A stretch of 64,000 bases of DNA from Periplaneta americana (GCF_040183065.1 NC_091120.1:23244708-23308707), one strand, 5' to 3'. Shown: positions 1 to 11,872, counted from the first letter of the stretch. The notes: a model not told the origin generated them from the letters alone. Translations and numbers: made by a program.

Positions 1-548
1 TCCTATGATTTCACAGTATGTAAAATATCAGCGTTTCCTTACCTGAACTAGATTTGTGATTTGTTTATTCATTTCACACGTTGCAGTAGTTTCTTCAGTC
101 TGTTGTGTTAGGAAGCAACCATTCCTCAACTCTTCTTACAGCTTAATGCTAATGCTCTGAATGACACTTTGCAATATCATATCAGTGATAATATCAAAGA
201 TTACACTTATTATCTTGTTGTAAAAATATGTTACAAAAGTACAAAATCAGACGGTACATGTTGTAACTGTTGTAAATGTTTTCGTAAAACTGAAATGCTG
301 AGCTGAGCATATAATAGAACAGGATGACATCACTGGCTTAAATGAAATCACCATCTTAATATGAAAATGAGTGACTAATTGAAGCATTCAGTTACAAGAA
401 TTAATCTTTGTATTAAAATTAGGAGGTTGCAAACTGTGAAAGATAGGATCTTCATATGGGCAAAACTTTAAATTCTTCTTAAAATTTCTTTGTGAAATTC
501 GGATTTCCTGAGCTAGATGGTGACTTGACTTTGTAAGGCTTAGTAATC
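1..548. other. Intergenic DNA with one half of a distant inverted repeat
   Basis: AT-rich sequence with no coding signal. Bases 90-148 recur inverted at 2183-2241 with about three mismatches over 59 bp. Nothing else was recognised. Confidence 0.6.
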
Positions 549-1216
549 TTTTCGCTGTAAGAAAAATCCTAATATAAACAAGAGCACATGACTAAAGTGA
601 GGCTTCATTGGCCGCTGTTTGGCACCATAGATTCTCAGTACATGTTCCGGCCCACTGTTGTACATTCTATTTCATGTTAAACATTTCCCGTTACTCGTCA
701 AGTAGGCCTAACCTCACTACTGTGCATTCATTTGCTTAGGAAACATTTACTTTATAATTACTCTAATTAAAACTCACATAACTTATTTTATACATTTAAG
801 ACTATTTGTTTGTCTCCGCTTTTGAGAGGGTTTCCACTCTTATGTTTAATAACCACACACACCGAGGATGCAGAAGCCATACTTCAATACCACGTGCTTA
901 CGTGAACAACTACGAGCTCAAGTGACGCCAGCTTGTTACAAGAACAGACTACCTTGGTATTACTGTTGCTATTCATCCGCGTTCAAAGTACATAACAAAA
1001 TATAAAAGTAGCTTTTCTTTTACATATGAGTGAAGTTATATGTTTCATTGTATTTAACAACTAGAATTAAATTTTTTATTTTCAAATAATACCAGATGAT
1101 AGTTTCCAAATACGGACTGTATTTTCCTGCGTCATGTGAGTGTTTCGACTGTGAGCCAATCAAGGGTATGACAGCCACGTGCTTGTGTTTACATTAGGAT
1201 TTTTCTTACAGCAAAA
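549..1216. mobile_element. Candidate TIR element (MITE-like), about 670 bp
   Basis: The left end reads GCTGTAAGAAAAATCCTAAT and the right end is its near-exact complement, followed by a shared TAAACA-like stretch, so about 25-30 bp of terminal inverted repeat is visible. The interior has no long reading frame. No clear target duplication was found, so superfamily is undecided. Confidence 0.5.
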
Positions 1217-1464
1217 ACATTATAATTTCACATGCATGTTCTCATGGTTCTCTAGGGACAGGGCTCTCTTAGCACAAGATTTATTTAACACTGAACCACT
1301 TTCTGAACAGTTTTACAACATGATATTGATAGCACACTACACTCAGAGTAAGTCTCTGAACCTTTCAAATGAACTTCTCGCTTGATTTCTTCTTTAAAGA
1401 TATGTTTCAACAAGAAAAGTATCTTATTGAACAAGATATTCAACCATTTTAAAGACACGAAGTA

Positions 1465-2073
1465 CTGGGTGTTCATTTCAAAGTGTGTCATGACGTCACT
1501 GTTGTGAGTCAGCGATTTGAAGCGAGTTTCAGCTTTTATGTCAGAGAAGTTGCCTATTAATCAAGGCGTTCAATCTGAACTTGAGAACGTGTACGGTATA
1601 ACTTGAATGTCGTAGCAACAGATGGCAGTCTGTAAAGTCTGTGTGCTACCATAACCTCTTTCGAACTGTGTTTTGCGCGGGCAAGTCGTACGCAGGGTAT
1701 TTGTTATCATCGATTGCGTACGGCAACATTCCACAACACAAATCAAAATGCTCTGTGTCCATGTTGACCGTCCAAGTTAATGTCAACAAATACGTACGTA
1801 ATCGTCTTAACCCTCTCCCCATATCCCGACAGTAAGAAAAAAAACTCACTTCAGTACGTGTTTCCAAACAGTTCACATTCTTGCCACTACTGGCGTTACT
1901 GTACGTATCGGTAAGTAATCTTCAGAATGAATGCTGTACTTGCTAGGCAACTTCTCTCGCATTTAGGTAATACGCCTCTGCGGAAGTGTAGGAAGATTGA
2001 ATTCTCTAGGCTCATCGGCTAGCCACATGACGACATACAGCGAGCCATGGCACATTTTGAACTGAATACCCAG
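1465..2073. mobile_element. TA-flanked MITE, CTGGGTGTTCA family, copy 1
   Basis: The ends are inverted repeats starting CTGGGTGTTCA, continuing as TTTCAAA with a few mismatches, and flanked by TA on both sides. A second copy at 54774-55877 matches along the full interior, which confirms the boundaries. No transposase is encoded. TA duplication fits the Tc1/mariner superfamily, but the assignment is inference. Confidence 0.75.
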
Positions 2074-2815
2074 TATACTGGCTGAACACCCAGTGTGAAT
2101 TAAGAAACCTCCCGTTATTGGTAGAAGTGGAAGCATAGATTTGCTTCTCTTGCTAGCTGTAAGGAAGGCGTCCATGACCACACATTAAGGTGTAAGAAGA
2201 GTTCAGGAATGGTTGCTTCCTAGCACAACAGACTGAAGAAATGAAAAGTATCATCTTTCCCTTGCATTTTAGAAGTAATATCAGTTTTCAGATACTCTGT
2301 ACGTTCACATAATTCTGTAACTATAACATTATAAAATGAACTGAGATTTATTTTCATATGGCGTACTATAACAACTGTAGTAATATATTTGACTATCCCT
2401 TCCTAATACAGATGAAAGTGAATGGAGATGCGACACTTTGCTGTGCCAAGCCAAAAGAACAGCGAGAGATGACATCCAGTGGAGGTCTGTTGTGTGGGGG
2501 AGCAGCTTACATCTGCCAGCATTTCTATGACAGTGCACCAAGTGGTAGCTATGGCACGATGACATACATCACACGGGCAGTAGCCTCACTATTGGATTGT
2601 CTTCCACGGGATGGTGAGATGGATTGCTCTATTAGTTGAGCTCTTATTCTTCTTTTGTGACACACTCAAAAATAATCTAGTGAGAAAATTCCAAAATACA
2701 GAAGTGCAGACATATCTTCAGCATAGTGAAATATAATACACGCAAAATTTTCTACATCTCCTCTCCAGCATTCGTCCATTTTCCTTTTTCCCCCCACACT
2801 AGGTTGATGATGAAG
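2074..2815. other. Unassigned tract with a GC-richer ORF-bearing patch
   Basis: Just after the MITE, bases 2076-2095 hold another copy of its end motif (TGAACACCCAG). Bases 2183-2241 are the inverted partner of 90-148. Bases 2410-2640 are GC-richer and open in several frames (93 codons on plus, 78 on minus), but no domain was recognised; this may be an old mobile-element fragment. Confidence 0.4.
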
Positions 2816-2928
2816 CAGTGGCATGCTGTACATGGAAGGCATTGCTTCCCCTGTTTATAAATTGAAGAAGAAATTTATTGCAGAAATTATATTTTAATCG
2901 TGAGAACTATGAATTCTCTAATCTTAAA

Positions 2929-3440
2929 GTCCACACCTGTGGAGTAACGGTTAGCACGTCTGGCCACAAAACCAGGTGGCCCAGGTTCGATTCCTAGTTG
3001 GAGCAAGTTACCTTGTTGAGGTTTTTTCCAGGGTTTTCTCTCAACCCAAATATGAGCAAATGCTGGGTTAGGTGCTGGACCCCGGACTCATTTCACTGGC
3101 ATTATCACCTTCATCTCATTCAGACGCTAAATGAATGGGTTATTTATGAAAGGGCCTAAGTCTTGAATACTAAATTGTTAGCAATTTAATAAAAACTGCT
3201 TACTGGCCGAAATTTTTAAATTAAGGCTGAAATTGTATCATAAATTCTACTAAGCATTATAGAGTGTGAAACTTAGTCCTCTTCATATCTAAATCGATGT
3301 ATCTACACCCAAAGAGCAGTATTACATTACAAACTCATTTTCACAAAATTAGCGACTTAGGCCCTTTCATAAATAACCCATTCAAAAATAACCTCAGATG
3401 TTGATAAAGAATCGTAAAATAACCTACTAAAGTAAATAAA
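2929..3440 (+). mobile_element. tRNA-derived SINE with a nested MITE
   Basis: It begins GTCCACACCTGTGGAGTAAC, with an A-box-like start and a B box (GGTTCGATTCC), and ends in a GTAAAATAACC / AATAAA tail. It is bounded by a perfect 16-bp duplication, ATTCTCTAATCTTAAA, at 2913-2928 and 3441-3456. The body is split by the element at 3132-3384. It matches the cockroach SINE seen complete at 52840-53100. Confidence 0.9.
3132..3384. mobile_element. 253-bp MITE inside the SINE
   Basis: Terminal inverted repeats of about 30 bp match perfectly, starting TGAATGGGTTATTTATGAAA. It sits between the SINE bases GCTAAA and AAAATAACC. The target duplication is ambiguous because the target is a run of A. Noncoding; superfamily not determined. 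Confidence 0.8.
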
Positions 3441-3624
3441 ATTCTCTAATCTTAAAATGTCACAAAATTCTTTCTATTAGCACCTGTCCTGGTCGAGATG
3501 GATTCGTTATTCATATTCTATAGAGAAGAAATTGCTGGAAACCATTCACAGTAATGAGGACTTCTATGCCCAGGTCATCGATGATTTTGCTGCTAAAGAG
3601 AGGAGAATTGCTTTGGTCTTCAAT

Positions 3625-4284
3625 CTGTGGCCGGGAGGAAAAAGGTCTTAAAGTAAAAATTTTATACTTTTCAGGAGAGCAGTAGAAAGATTGAAATTGG
3701 TGTCAATTATAGATATTTTTTTAATTAAGAGGTTTTTCCTGGATATTATTTTTTTATATTTCTTCTAAAATAGGTAATGTTGCTCATTTAACAATTTTCT
3801 TGATTATTTCCAAAAATAGCCGCACTTAAGCCCTTTTAAGACTAGAACCCAAACTGAGTAGAAGGGACTATTTAAACATAAGACCTTTATCATGTCAAAA
3901 TAAATGAGAAATGTAAATTATTAGAAATGCAAAATGGGTCTTAATTACAGGACTGTTTACCCTGGTGCTTAAAGTTTTAAAAGGAAAATGCATCAGTATG
4001 TGATAAAATGGCTAAAATACAAGTTAGACCTTTTTAATAGGGAAGCATGGAAAGTAAACATGCGATGGTTTGTAAGGAATATTAAATATTCTTAAGTCCT
4101 TTATTCTGTGTGTGTTTGATTCAAAAAGTACTTAGGACATTTGGTAACGCTCTACAAATCCAGTCAGGAGTCTTATTTGACTTTAACCGTTTTACCAGAT
4201 TGTAGAGAATTGTTTCCGCTTTCAGAATATATGAAAATCTCATTTTCTCAAAAAATTGACTTAAGACCTTCCTCCCGGCCACAG
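3625..4284. mobile_element. 660-bp TIR element inside the hAT MITE
   Basis: The left end is CTGTGGCCGGGAGGAAAAAG and the right end carries its complement followed by GGTCTTAA, so 14 bp are perfect and about 24 bp imperfect. The interior repeats short motifs such as CTTAAGNCC. No transposase frame and no clean target duplication were seen. Confidence 0.75.
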
Positions 4285-4495
4285 AGTACTGTACATGTAA
4301 AAAACTTGTATTATTGCTTCCCACACATAAAATTGCACCATGTGCCACTGTGATGAGGTCTGTTCTGAAAGCAACTGTCCCCTTTTTCATTGTTTTAGCC
4401 ATCGTGTCGATTTTATCTAACACCTATTTTGTGAATTTCAAATGTAATTCGATTCGAAGTATTCTTTCTTTATGAAGATGACATATCATTAAACA

Positions 4496-4735
4496 CATGG
4501 CTAACGAGAAAGACAGGCTATGGTGTGACGCCACATTCTTAGTCATAACATGGCCAACATTGAACAAGTTTATATATAAATGCATGTTTAACATGAGTTT
4601 AATATAGCAATTCCTTTGTTTTTTAGAACTTTGAACATGTATTTATATTAGGCGATTGTTAAGATGGCCATGACTAGACCATGATGGTCACGTGACTCCA
4701 ATTCATGCCATAGCCTGTCTTTCTCGTTAGCCATG
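4496..4735. mobile_element. hAT-like MITE (CATGGCTAACGAG family), copy 1
   Basis: A 240-bp element with 28-bp inverted ends starting CATGGCTAACGAGAAAGACA. It is flanked by a perfect 8-bp duplication, ATTAAACA, at 4488-4495 and 4736-4743. A second copy in the opposite orientation is at 56241-56479. Confidence 0.85.
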
Positions 4736-4747
4736 ATTAAACATTAA

Positions 4748-5829
4748 TGCCCACGTGCATCAACGTCAGTTAGTGTAACCACCGGTTAAAATTGTCACCT
4801 AACCTCTAGTTAAGCATTTTTACAGTGGATCGACCTCTGTTACGACTTAAATAGGAGGTTAACCACAGTAATCTCTAACCAGCCATATTCGAGCGGTTAA
4901 AAGAGATAACCAGTGATTAGTAGAGCAAGTAAAGCAAAATGGCGGCCAGAGCCACAGATGTTTATTTCGAAGACGATTATTATTGTACAGTACTTGAATT
5001 ACTTGGATAGAGCGTGAGCGTGAAGTTTCTGTAGTGGAAAGAGAGAATTCTTACGAGGAATTGGGTGACAGAAAATTTCAGGAGGGATTTCGTTTATCAA
5101 AATCTACAAATGGATCACTTGAAATAACACAAAAAGTCATATTTCTCCTATGGTTCGGCTGCTTGTATTACGATTCTATGTAACTGATATTTTCTATATT
5201 TTAAGAGGGAATACTCGAATATCTCTTTCTCTATATCACTGGCTGAACAAAGAGAGGTTATTTATGGATCTTAGGATAATGAACAGTTCCATCGTGTAAA
5301 TGAGGTGCTTGATCGTATACACATTCCTGTTAATCTTCTGCATCCTTTTTCTTTATAGATATTCCATTTTTCTATATAATATATTTAAATTCTAGTAATT
5401 AAGTCTAGCGACACTTCAACCACACATTGGGATATAATCATTTTTGCATTCAATTTTCTATTTTGTACGATTTTAACCTAACAGCAAAGAAATGCAACTC
5501 GCAAATATAACAGCGCCCAAAGGCAAACAAATGCAAAGCGAAAATGTAGGACACGTTCATTTCGATGTAGAACGGAGTGAGCGCAGTCATTTTTAGACGT
5601 TGACTATTATCTTTACAGCAGTATGAATGCTTTCCTTTAGTCATTTTGTAGAAACAGTACACCAGCATAGACTTTACTCTGGTTAAATGAGGTGTCAGCT
5701 AGCCATGTTTAAGTAATCTGTGATTATGAATGGTGCACACAAATTACATTTTAACCACTGTTACTGTTTAACCGTCATTTCATAATCTACGATTACTGCG
5801 TTTTTAACCGATGTTGATACACTTCGCCA
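4748..5829 (+). mobile_element. Degenerate PIF/Harbinger-type transposon
   Basis: Flanked by TAA on both sides (4745-4747 and 5830-5832), the 3-bp TWA duplication typical of PIF/Harbinger. The first 25 bases (TGCCCACGTGCATCAAC...) match the inverted right end at about 18 positions. Bases 4939-5160 look like decayed coding sequence: a start ATGGCGGCC and, in a shifted frame, an EELGDxxFxxGFRLSK-like peptide reminiscent of a Harbinger transposase N-terminus. Superfamily rests mainly on the TSD. Confidence 0.6.
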
Positions 5830-6332
5830 TAACTGAAAATAATGTTCCAACATTTTTATGAGCACATAGCTCATAAGGTCACTTAACACTAAGTGTCTTG
5901 CAGCATGATGGTAGTCGGTTGACAGCTCGTGGAGTTTGGTCGTGAATGGGCCGAGTCGGAAATATTACAGCATCAAATAAAAACCAAACGTAGTGATGAC
6001 ATGTGTTTGCCTTAACTTATTTCTAATATCTTAATTCTAAATATGCATTACTTTTGCTTATCTTAAAACAGTCATTGGCAGTGCTCTAAATTGGGTCAGA
6101 ACTCACCAGAACACAGTTCCAGTAAAATAATATTAGAGTTCCACAGTTCCAGTACAAATACTACAGGAAACGACTGATGAAGCAATTTGGAGGCTTCTGA
6201 AATAGCTGAGTTTCAGTAAAAAATTTTTTTCAGCTACGGCACTGGTTATCGGTATTGCTATGGGAGTAATATTGGACTTAGATTGCCAAGTTTTTCTATT
6301 TTCTTTCTTTAATTGCCATTATGTTTTATTTG

Positions 6333-6375
<43 letters not shown>
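6333..6375. repeat. (AAT)n microsatellite
   Basis: About 14 perfect AAT/TAA units. Confidence 0.95.
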
Positions 6376-6377
<2 letters not shown>

Positions 6378-7384
6378 TAAACTTCCTTTAAGTAAAGGTT
6401 GCCAGATTTGACAAAGCGTATTATATATAATTTGGAAAAACACCTAAAAGGTAAAATGATTGAAACGGTTAGGGAATCGAATCTACAAACCGTCAGAAAA
6501 ATGTACACCTATGTAGCTTATATGCTCATTTGCAGTTAAGCAAATGGATAGTAGTATTATCAGATATGTTAGAATAATTTGAATGCCATATACCGCGAGA
6601 AAAATAATAGCTACGAATTTATTGACATTGATATCTGAACCAGTCAATAGCCATCGGTTAAGATAACTTGAAATTTCCATTATCACGCCCATACAAGTGG
6701 GTTCTCATCTGAACTGATCCTTTGAGGGCACTAATGGCTATTTCCTTCACAGTGTTGTGTGTTAGGCATAGGTTTTTACATTTGTTGGCAAAGAAGGAAG
6801 GTATGGTACCTCGTGTTTTCACCATCAGATCTATTACATCAATGTGGGAGAAATATCGGAGCACTTAAATACTTTATCAATGAAGTAATTTATATCAGTT
6901 TAAAGTTAGTTCGATTATTTTAGTAATAGAATTCCACTATTAATATCTAGCATGTTTGAAAGACCGGAAAGATCCATGACGTGACTCATTGACATATGGT
7001 TACATCTCTTTCATGGTTAGTGACCTATAAACACCTAAGATGAAAGGTAAAATCACAGTATAATGCATAAAATTTATTAGGCCTACAGGAAATTCTCACT
7101 GGATTATATTTTGTAATGACTCCACAGTGTTTGCTAAAGAAGTTTAGCAGAGCAAATATATTTCAACTTTTGTTATTAAAATATTATGAATATTTGACGA
7201 TATCAATGCATTGAATGCTAAAAATATCTAGTCCAGTTTTATGTAGAATATTCCATGTTACTTTGAAAATAAATAAAAATATCTTTGAGTATAACAAGTT
7301 TTGTATTATTTCAAAACATGTTTTTAAATTGTTTCACATACACAATTTGTGTAACCCAACAGGTGGCCACGAAATAAGGGGCAA

Positions 7385-7600
7385 ATATTAAAATGACTTT
7401 GAAGACTAGTTGTGGGAGAAAGATTGAGTTCTGCCACATTAGTACGTGAATGGCTGGATGGGTGTTTTTCAAGAGTGTTGATAGGATGTCTGGGTCCTAT
7501 TGCATGGCCAGCAAGAGTTCCTGACCTAACACCACCTTATTTTTTTTCTTTGGGAGCCTTGAATAATCATGAGTACAAACATACCATTTAAAACGAGGCT
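7385..7600 (+). pseudogene. Degenerate DNA-transposon transposase fragment
   Basis: Translation gives a WLDGCF..GPIAWPARVPDLTP stretch followed by FFSLGAL. This resembles the end of the catalytic domain of IS630/mariner-like insect transposases, where the last catalytic D lies in a W-P-x-R-S-P-D-L-T-P-x-D-F context; here that position reads PYFF, so the residue is lost. No TIRs were found around it. Family assignment is from memory of the motif. Confidence 0.45.
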
Positions 7601-8062
7601 CATCTGCGCCAAATTAGTCAATTATATTCTCATGGAATTCTGCAGGAAGGCATGCGAAAATATCAAATTAAGACAAGCTTGTATGCACTTGAATGACGCC
7701 CAGTTTTGTAGAAAATCAATAAACGGAATGTTTTCACGTGATACTTCACAAATTTGATAGTGGTAATAAAGTAAATACCATATTTGCTCATGTACTTTCC
7801 TTCTTATTTCTCAGAATTGACGAGGAGAAATTACACGAAAACTACAAAATATCAAGAATAATCTGGTCATAACATCAGACAATTCATGTATTAATCAAAT
7901 CAATGTTTAATACTAAATAGCTGCAAATATGCATACAATTTCAGTAATTATGGACAATTTTGTATCTTTTATTTGTACCACTGTATGTCAATTCTAATGC
8001 CTTTAGGCTGACCTTACACTAATCTTGGTGTGTAAAACATTCGTATCAAAATTATTTTGCTA

Positions 8063-8125
8063 TTTACTTACTTACAGATGGCTTTTGAGGAACCCGAAGG
8101 TTCACTGCCACCCTCACATAAGCAA
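8063..8125 (-). mobile_element. RTE-like LINE 3-prime tail fragment
   Basis: Reads as the complement of the last bases of the LINE at 33447-34270: the end of its ORF (A-M-N-L-W-V-P-like codons) followed by a TAAG tail. Confidence 0.6.
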
Positions 8126-9239
8126 GAAATCTTTTAATTCAGTATGGGAACAACCAATATAATTGTCAGCAATGCACCTATCTGGAGTATTTGAAGATTC
8201 ACATATCAATATGTGTTTTAGTGAATAAACAAAGCTTTGAAAGTCGTTTATCTGAAAATGACAAATTTTGACTGACTTATTCTCGTATTTCTATATTGAA
8301 CTGAGGTATGAATATTATGGAGTTGCTGTTGTTAACATCCTCTAATAGAAGTTTAGTTTTGCAAGCATTTTGATATATTTTCTCAATGTGTCTTTTATAA
8401 AGTCATAAATATTCATTGTTGTGCCCCGAATGTATTCTGTTGACATTGATAAAGACACCTCTATTTAACACTGTGATTTTCGATCAGAGGTATGAGTCCT
8501 GTCTCGAGGCAAGTGAAACATTTCCAGCATCATTTACGAAGGGGAGATAAGAGTGAAAATGCGTGTGAAACATTCGCTGATGGTGACTGTCTCTGTTTCT
8601 GCTGGGTTACACTTCAAGAGCTCAATATCTGCTCCATGGTCAGACTATATAAAACTAGTGGTTTGTGCAGCAAATGCTGCAAACTAAGTTCATTAGACGT
8701 TCAAATAAACATTTTTCAGATTTATTTTCAGTGAAGAATACCAGACATTCTGAAAGTTATTTGCGTCCATAATAATGAAAGATACTCTCTCTCGAGCCAA
8801 TATTGAAGAGAACCACGCATATAAACATCTACACCACACCGCCATTAAATATATGAAAAAGAACCAACCCCACTTGATTAATAACTATAAAAATATTTGA
8901 TTTTTAATAATATTATTATCTTACGTAAGTTTTATAGCTTTCAGTAACATATACTATATATGCTATATAGCCGCCACTCAGTAAAATATAGAAATCAAAA
9001 TCTAATTTAAAGTTATTCTCTACATCTACTTATATAACCCCAAAACGTCTCACTTTCATATCAATATGTATAATTAATGAAAAATAGTCACATCACGGCA
9101 ACTACAATAATATTTAATTTCTAATAGTAATAATGTCATCAAACCACCTCAAGTTTTGTAGTTTTTAATATCCAATACACAGCTGTACCCAGAAAATTAC
9201 ACACCACAGAATCGAACCTGTAAATTATTTTTAGTAAGT
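8126..9239. other. Intergenic, nothing recognised
   Basis: An 80-codon frame at 8492-8734 contains several Cys codons but matches no family I know and has no splice signals in support. The rest is AT-rich. Confidence 0.45.
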
Positions 9240-9620
9240 TAAGTTTTTAACCATTTTAATTTGAGCTCTAAATATGTCAGCATTCTTGCAGATCATGGCC
9301 TTCGTGTAATATTGTTTATGGTAGTGTGTGTTTTGTTTTATTCTGAAATGCAACACGGCTGACTTGATGCTCGCTTCACTTCTCCTGAATGCAATTAGCT
9401 AGTTCTCAAAACTGACGACAGATGGATTTTGGAAAATAGGAAAATTGTGTAGGAAAATTGACATTTCACTGAAAACTACTATTTTTCCGAAAAACTTTGG
9501 GTTTCAAACTTCAAAATGGGGGGCCATTTATTAAAATCCGTTCAGCCTTTTTCTCGTAATTTGCATTATCAGTTCAAATTATATATATTCCCTGTACTTG
9601 TCCAAGCACTTAAAAGTAGT
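9240..9620 (-). repeat. Dispersed repeat, second copy at 63677-64000
   Basis: The sequence reappears in inverted orientation at the right edge of the window (shared landmarks include GAACTAATTGCAT and ATTTTGGAAAATAGGAAAAT), about 80% similar by eye. Its end near 9590-9600 corresponds to a terminus reading TCTATATATAATATGAACTG in the other copy. Confidence 0.6.
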
Positions 9621-9710
9621 TGAGTGAAGTTTATAACAGAAGAGTCTGGAAAGGTAAGTCAAATATTCTTATATTCAGAATAATAAAAAAAAAAACATTT
9701 TACTAATGTT

Positions 9711-9724
9711 TAAATATTTATTGC
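9711..9724 (-). terminator. Candidate poly(A) signal of MTIF3
   Basis: TTTATT on the plus strand gives AATAAA on the minus strand about 285 bases past the MTIF3 stop. It is the first canonical signal I noticed downstream; weak evidence. Confidence 0.35.
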
Positions 9725-10004
9725 TAAGATAGGCCTATTCCTCCTCGTAAAATAATAAAACCTTAGAAACATACAAATACACAAAGTTATTTTTTCCATC
9801 ATACTTTGTCCATTAAATTCAGTCACTTGTCATTCTCAGTAATGACTCAATGGCAGGAAGCACTTAATGGTAATGAACAGTAAATATTTATAAACAGAGC
9901 AGTATGACTACTATTTCAGAGAGATTACACTGACCAATTTTACAACAGTTACTCTATTCTGGTTTCTTATATGCAAGTCTTGTTTCTCTCTCTTTTTCCA
10001 TAGT

Positions 10005-11872
10005 CTATGTCTGAGCGGAACTACTTTCTTGTTCACTGTCTTGATCTTTCTCTGCTTTTTCCTTTTTAGGAGGTAGAATTTGGAAACGAATGTCACTTCC
10101 TTTCTGTCGTTTCTGAACTATTCTTCCTTCGGTCTTCACACTTTCTACTATTCCATCACACACTCGCTCCTGCAAAGAGTAGTTTATTAGTAGTGGCACG
10201 CTGTACATGGAAAGCAAGGGAACTCCTGTTCATAAAATGAAAAAGAAGAAATTTATTGCAAAAATTATATTTTAATCGTCAGAACTATGAATTCTCTAAT
10301 CTTAAAAGTCACAAAATTCTTTCTCTGAGCACCTGTCCTGTTCGAAGCGGATTTGTTATTCATATTCTATAGACAACAAATTACTGGAAACCATTCACAG
10401 TAATGAGGACTTCTATGCCCAGATCATCGATGATTTTGCTGCTAAAGAGAGGAGAATTGCTTTGGTCTTCAAATATATTCAGGCGAGTTGGCTGCTATCA
10501 GTTTTGCACTGTACGCATAAAAATTGGTATTATTGCTTCCCTCAAATATGCACTACACGCCACTGTTTACTAGATATAAAATCTTCCACATAAACCTGAT
10601 TTAAACGAAAATTCGTAAAATATTTTGCATGTAAAAAATTGAACTTAAATCCAGTGGCGAAGCTCTTAAGAAACTTTTGAGGCTTAGCCTACCCAAAAAA
10701 TTTGAGTTATTATTCCTAGTAACAGTAGGGCTATAAGTTAGTAATAACGATATATCTTAACACTTGATTGCAGTCCGATTCTTCCACATATTAAGTTCAC
10801 TGTTGTATGGAGCAATGCGAGCAGCGAGGCTTAAGGCAAAAGCCTATAAAGGCATGGTTACTCACAAGCTTGTAGGGGGACTAGGGAGGGGGAATTGATT
10901 CGCTACATCTCTGTACGAGACAAGGCAAGCCTTCCATCACAATATTACGTCACGCTATATTGGTGTTTATTAGTTTTTGGGAGAAGTATAATTTATGAGG
11001 TTCATGGATAGTTGCCATTCTTTGTGCGTTTGGATATTTTAAGAGAATTTAAAAAATAAATGTATATTAGGCCTATGTAATACCTTTTAGTTGTAATTTA
11101 GATTTTGATGTTCAATTTTCCTACATTATCCTATAATGTCCTACATTTCATTAAAATAATCTGGTAACCCTATATCTAATGAAGTTACATGAAATATTTG
11201 AATATATTTCGTTATGACATTCAGTACACTTACAGCATTTTTCATGTTCTCGGCATCTCCGTTTATGACAATTCTAACTTCGTATGTCTTAGACAACCAT
11301 TTCTTAATATTCTTTATTCTTGATGAGAGATCGTGATCTGTAATTCGATGAGAAAGAGTCAACAATTTTTCCCCTTTAAATGCACCTTCGTTTTTTGAAG
11401 ACTTCTCCTGTTTCCGTTTTCGGTCCTCTTCATAGTATTGAGCACCACTCATCAATTTGTATATTGGTCTCTGCGTCTTCGTGTCAAGATCTACTACTTT
11501 TATTAGTTTCAGATCACGTCTTTTCGAAATTTTTTCAGCTTCTAATAGTGAGAGAATTGTAATATTATTGTCTGTCCCTATCAATGTAATAACAGGACCA
11601 CTGTCTTGCTTCTTGTTCTTCTTCTGTGTTTCCGTTGTTTTAGCGGTGTTAGATGCTTTAGATGGTGTACTTTCCGAAGAGGTACTGTATAAATAAATAT
11701 TTTTTGAAAATGTGTCAACACTCTTGTTCCATTCAAGTTTCCGTATAACCTTATATTGCACAGATACAGGTTTAGGCACAGAAACATAAATAATTCTTGT
11801 TGAAGAAAATCGAACAGAGGACACCCCATGTAAAAGCAGTCTGTAACCAAACCTACTATTTGAAAGGCACAT
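10005..11872 (-). CDS. MTIF3: Mitochondrial translation initiation factor IF-3, two exons
   Basis: Mitochondrial IF3 binds the small mitoribosomal subunit, keeps subunits apart and helps position initiator tRNA. Exon 1 is 11872-11234 and exon 2 is 10169-10005. The donor is GTAAGT at 11233 and the acceptor CTTTGCAG ends at 10170; both junctions are phase 0. The protein is 267 aa (human about 278). Residues 1-66 are rich in Arg/Lys/Ser and poor in acids, as in a mitochondrial presequence. IF3-N is about 93-147, with A-E-K-I-S-x-R-R-D-L-K-L. IF3-C is about 165-250, with H-R-I-x-x-H-D-L, and exon 2 supplies the closing IVQKRQKGSDIRFQILPP strand and a charged tail. The intron carries a hAT MITE. 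Family assignment is strong. Confidence 0.92.
10191..10565. mobile_element. hAT-type MITE, copy 2, in the MTIF3 intron
   Basis: Ends TAGTGGC/GCCACTG are flanked by the 8-bp duplications TTTATTAG (10183-10190) and TTTACTAG (10566-10573), 7 of 8 identical. The interior around 10385-10480 can be read as decayed coding sequence (LLETIHSNEDFYAQIIDDF), so the element may derive from an autonomous hAT by internal deletion. Confidence 0.85.
10574..11233 (-). other. Remainder of the MTIF3 intron
   Basis: Noncoding sequence between the MITE and the splice donor. No repeat boundary was recognised. Confidence 0.5.

Larger units (their letters stand above)
2816..4350. mobile_element. hAT-type MITE, copy 1, with three nested insertions
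   Basis: The ends are CAGTGGC and GCCACTG. They are flanked by 8-bp duplications, TGATGAAG at 2808-2815 and TGATGAGG at 4351-4358 (7 of 8 match), the length used by hAT transposons. The 375-bp copy at 10191-10565 shows the uninterrupted form. A SINE (2929-3440) and a MITE (3625-4284) interrupt this copy, and the SINE holds another MITE. About 35 bp present in the second copy are missing beside the 3625-4284 insertion. Confidence 0.8.
5833..8062. other. Intergenic, AT-rich, with a microsatellite and one transposase scrap
   Basis: Apart from the (AAT)n run at 6333-6375 and the transposase-like remnant at 7385-7600, no gene, long reading frame or repeat boundary was recognised. Confidence 0.5.

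Noticed and set aside
2358-2639. 93-codon frame in a GC-richer patch
   Set aside because: Could be coding, but both strands are open and no motif is recognisable; more likely an old repeat.
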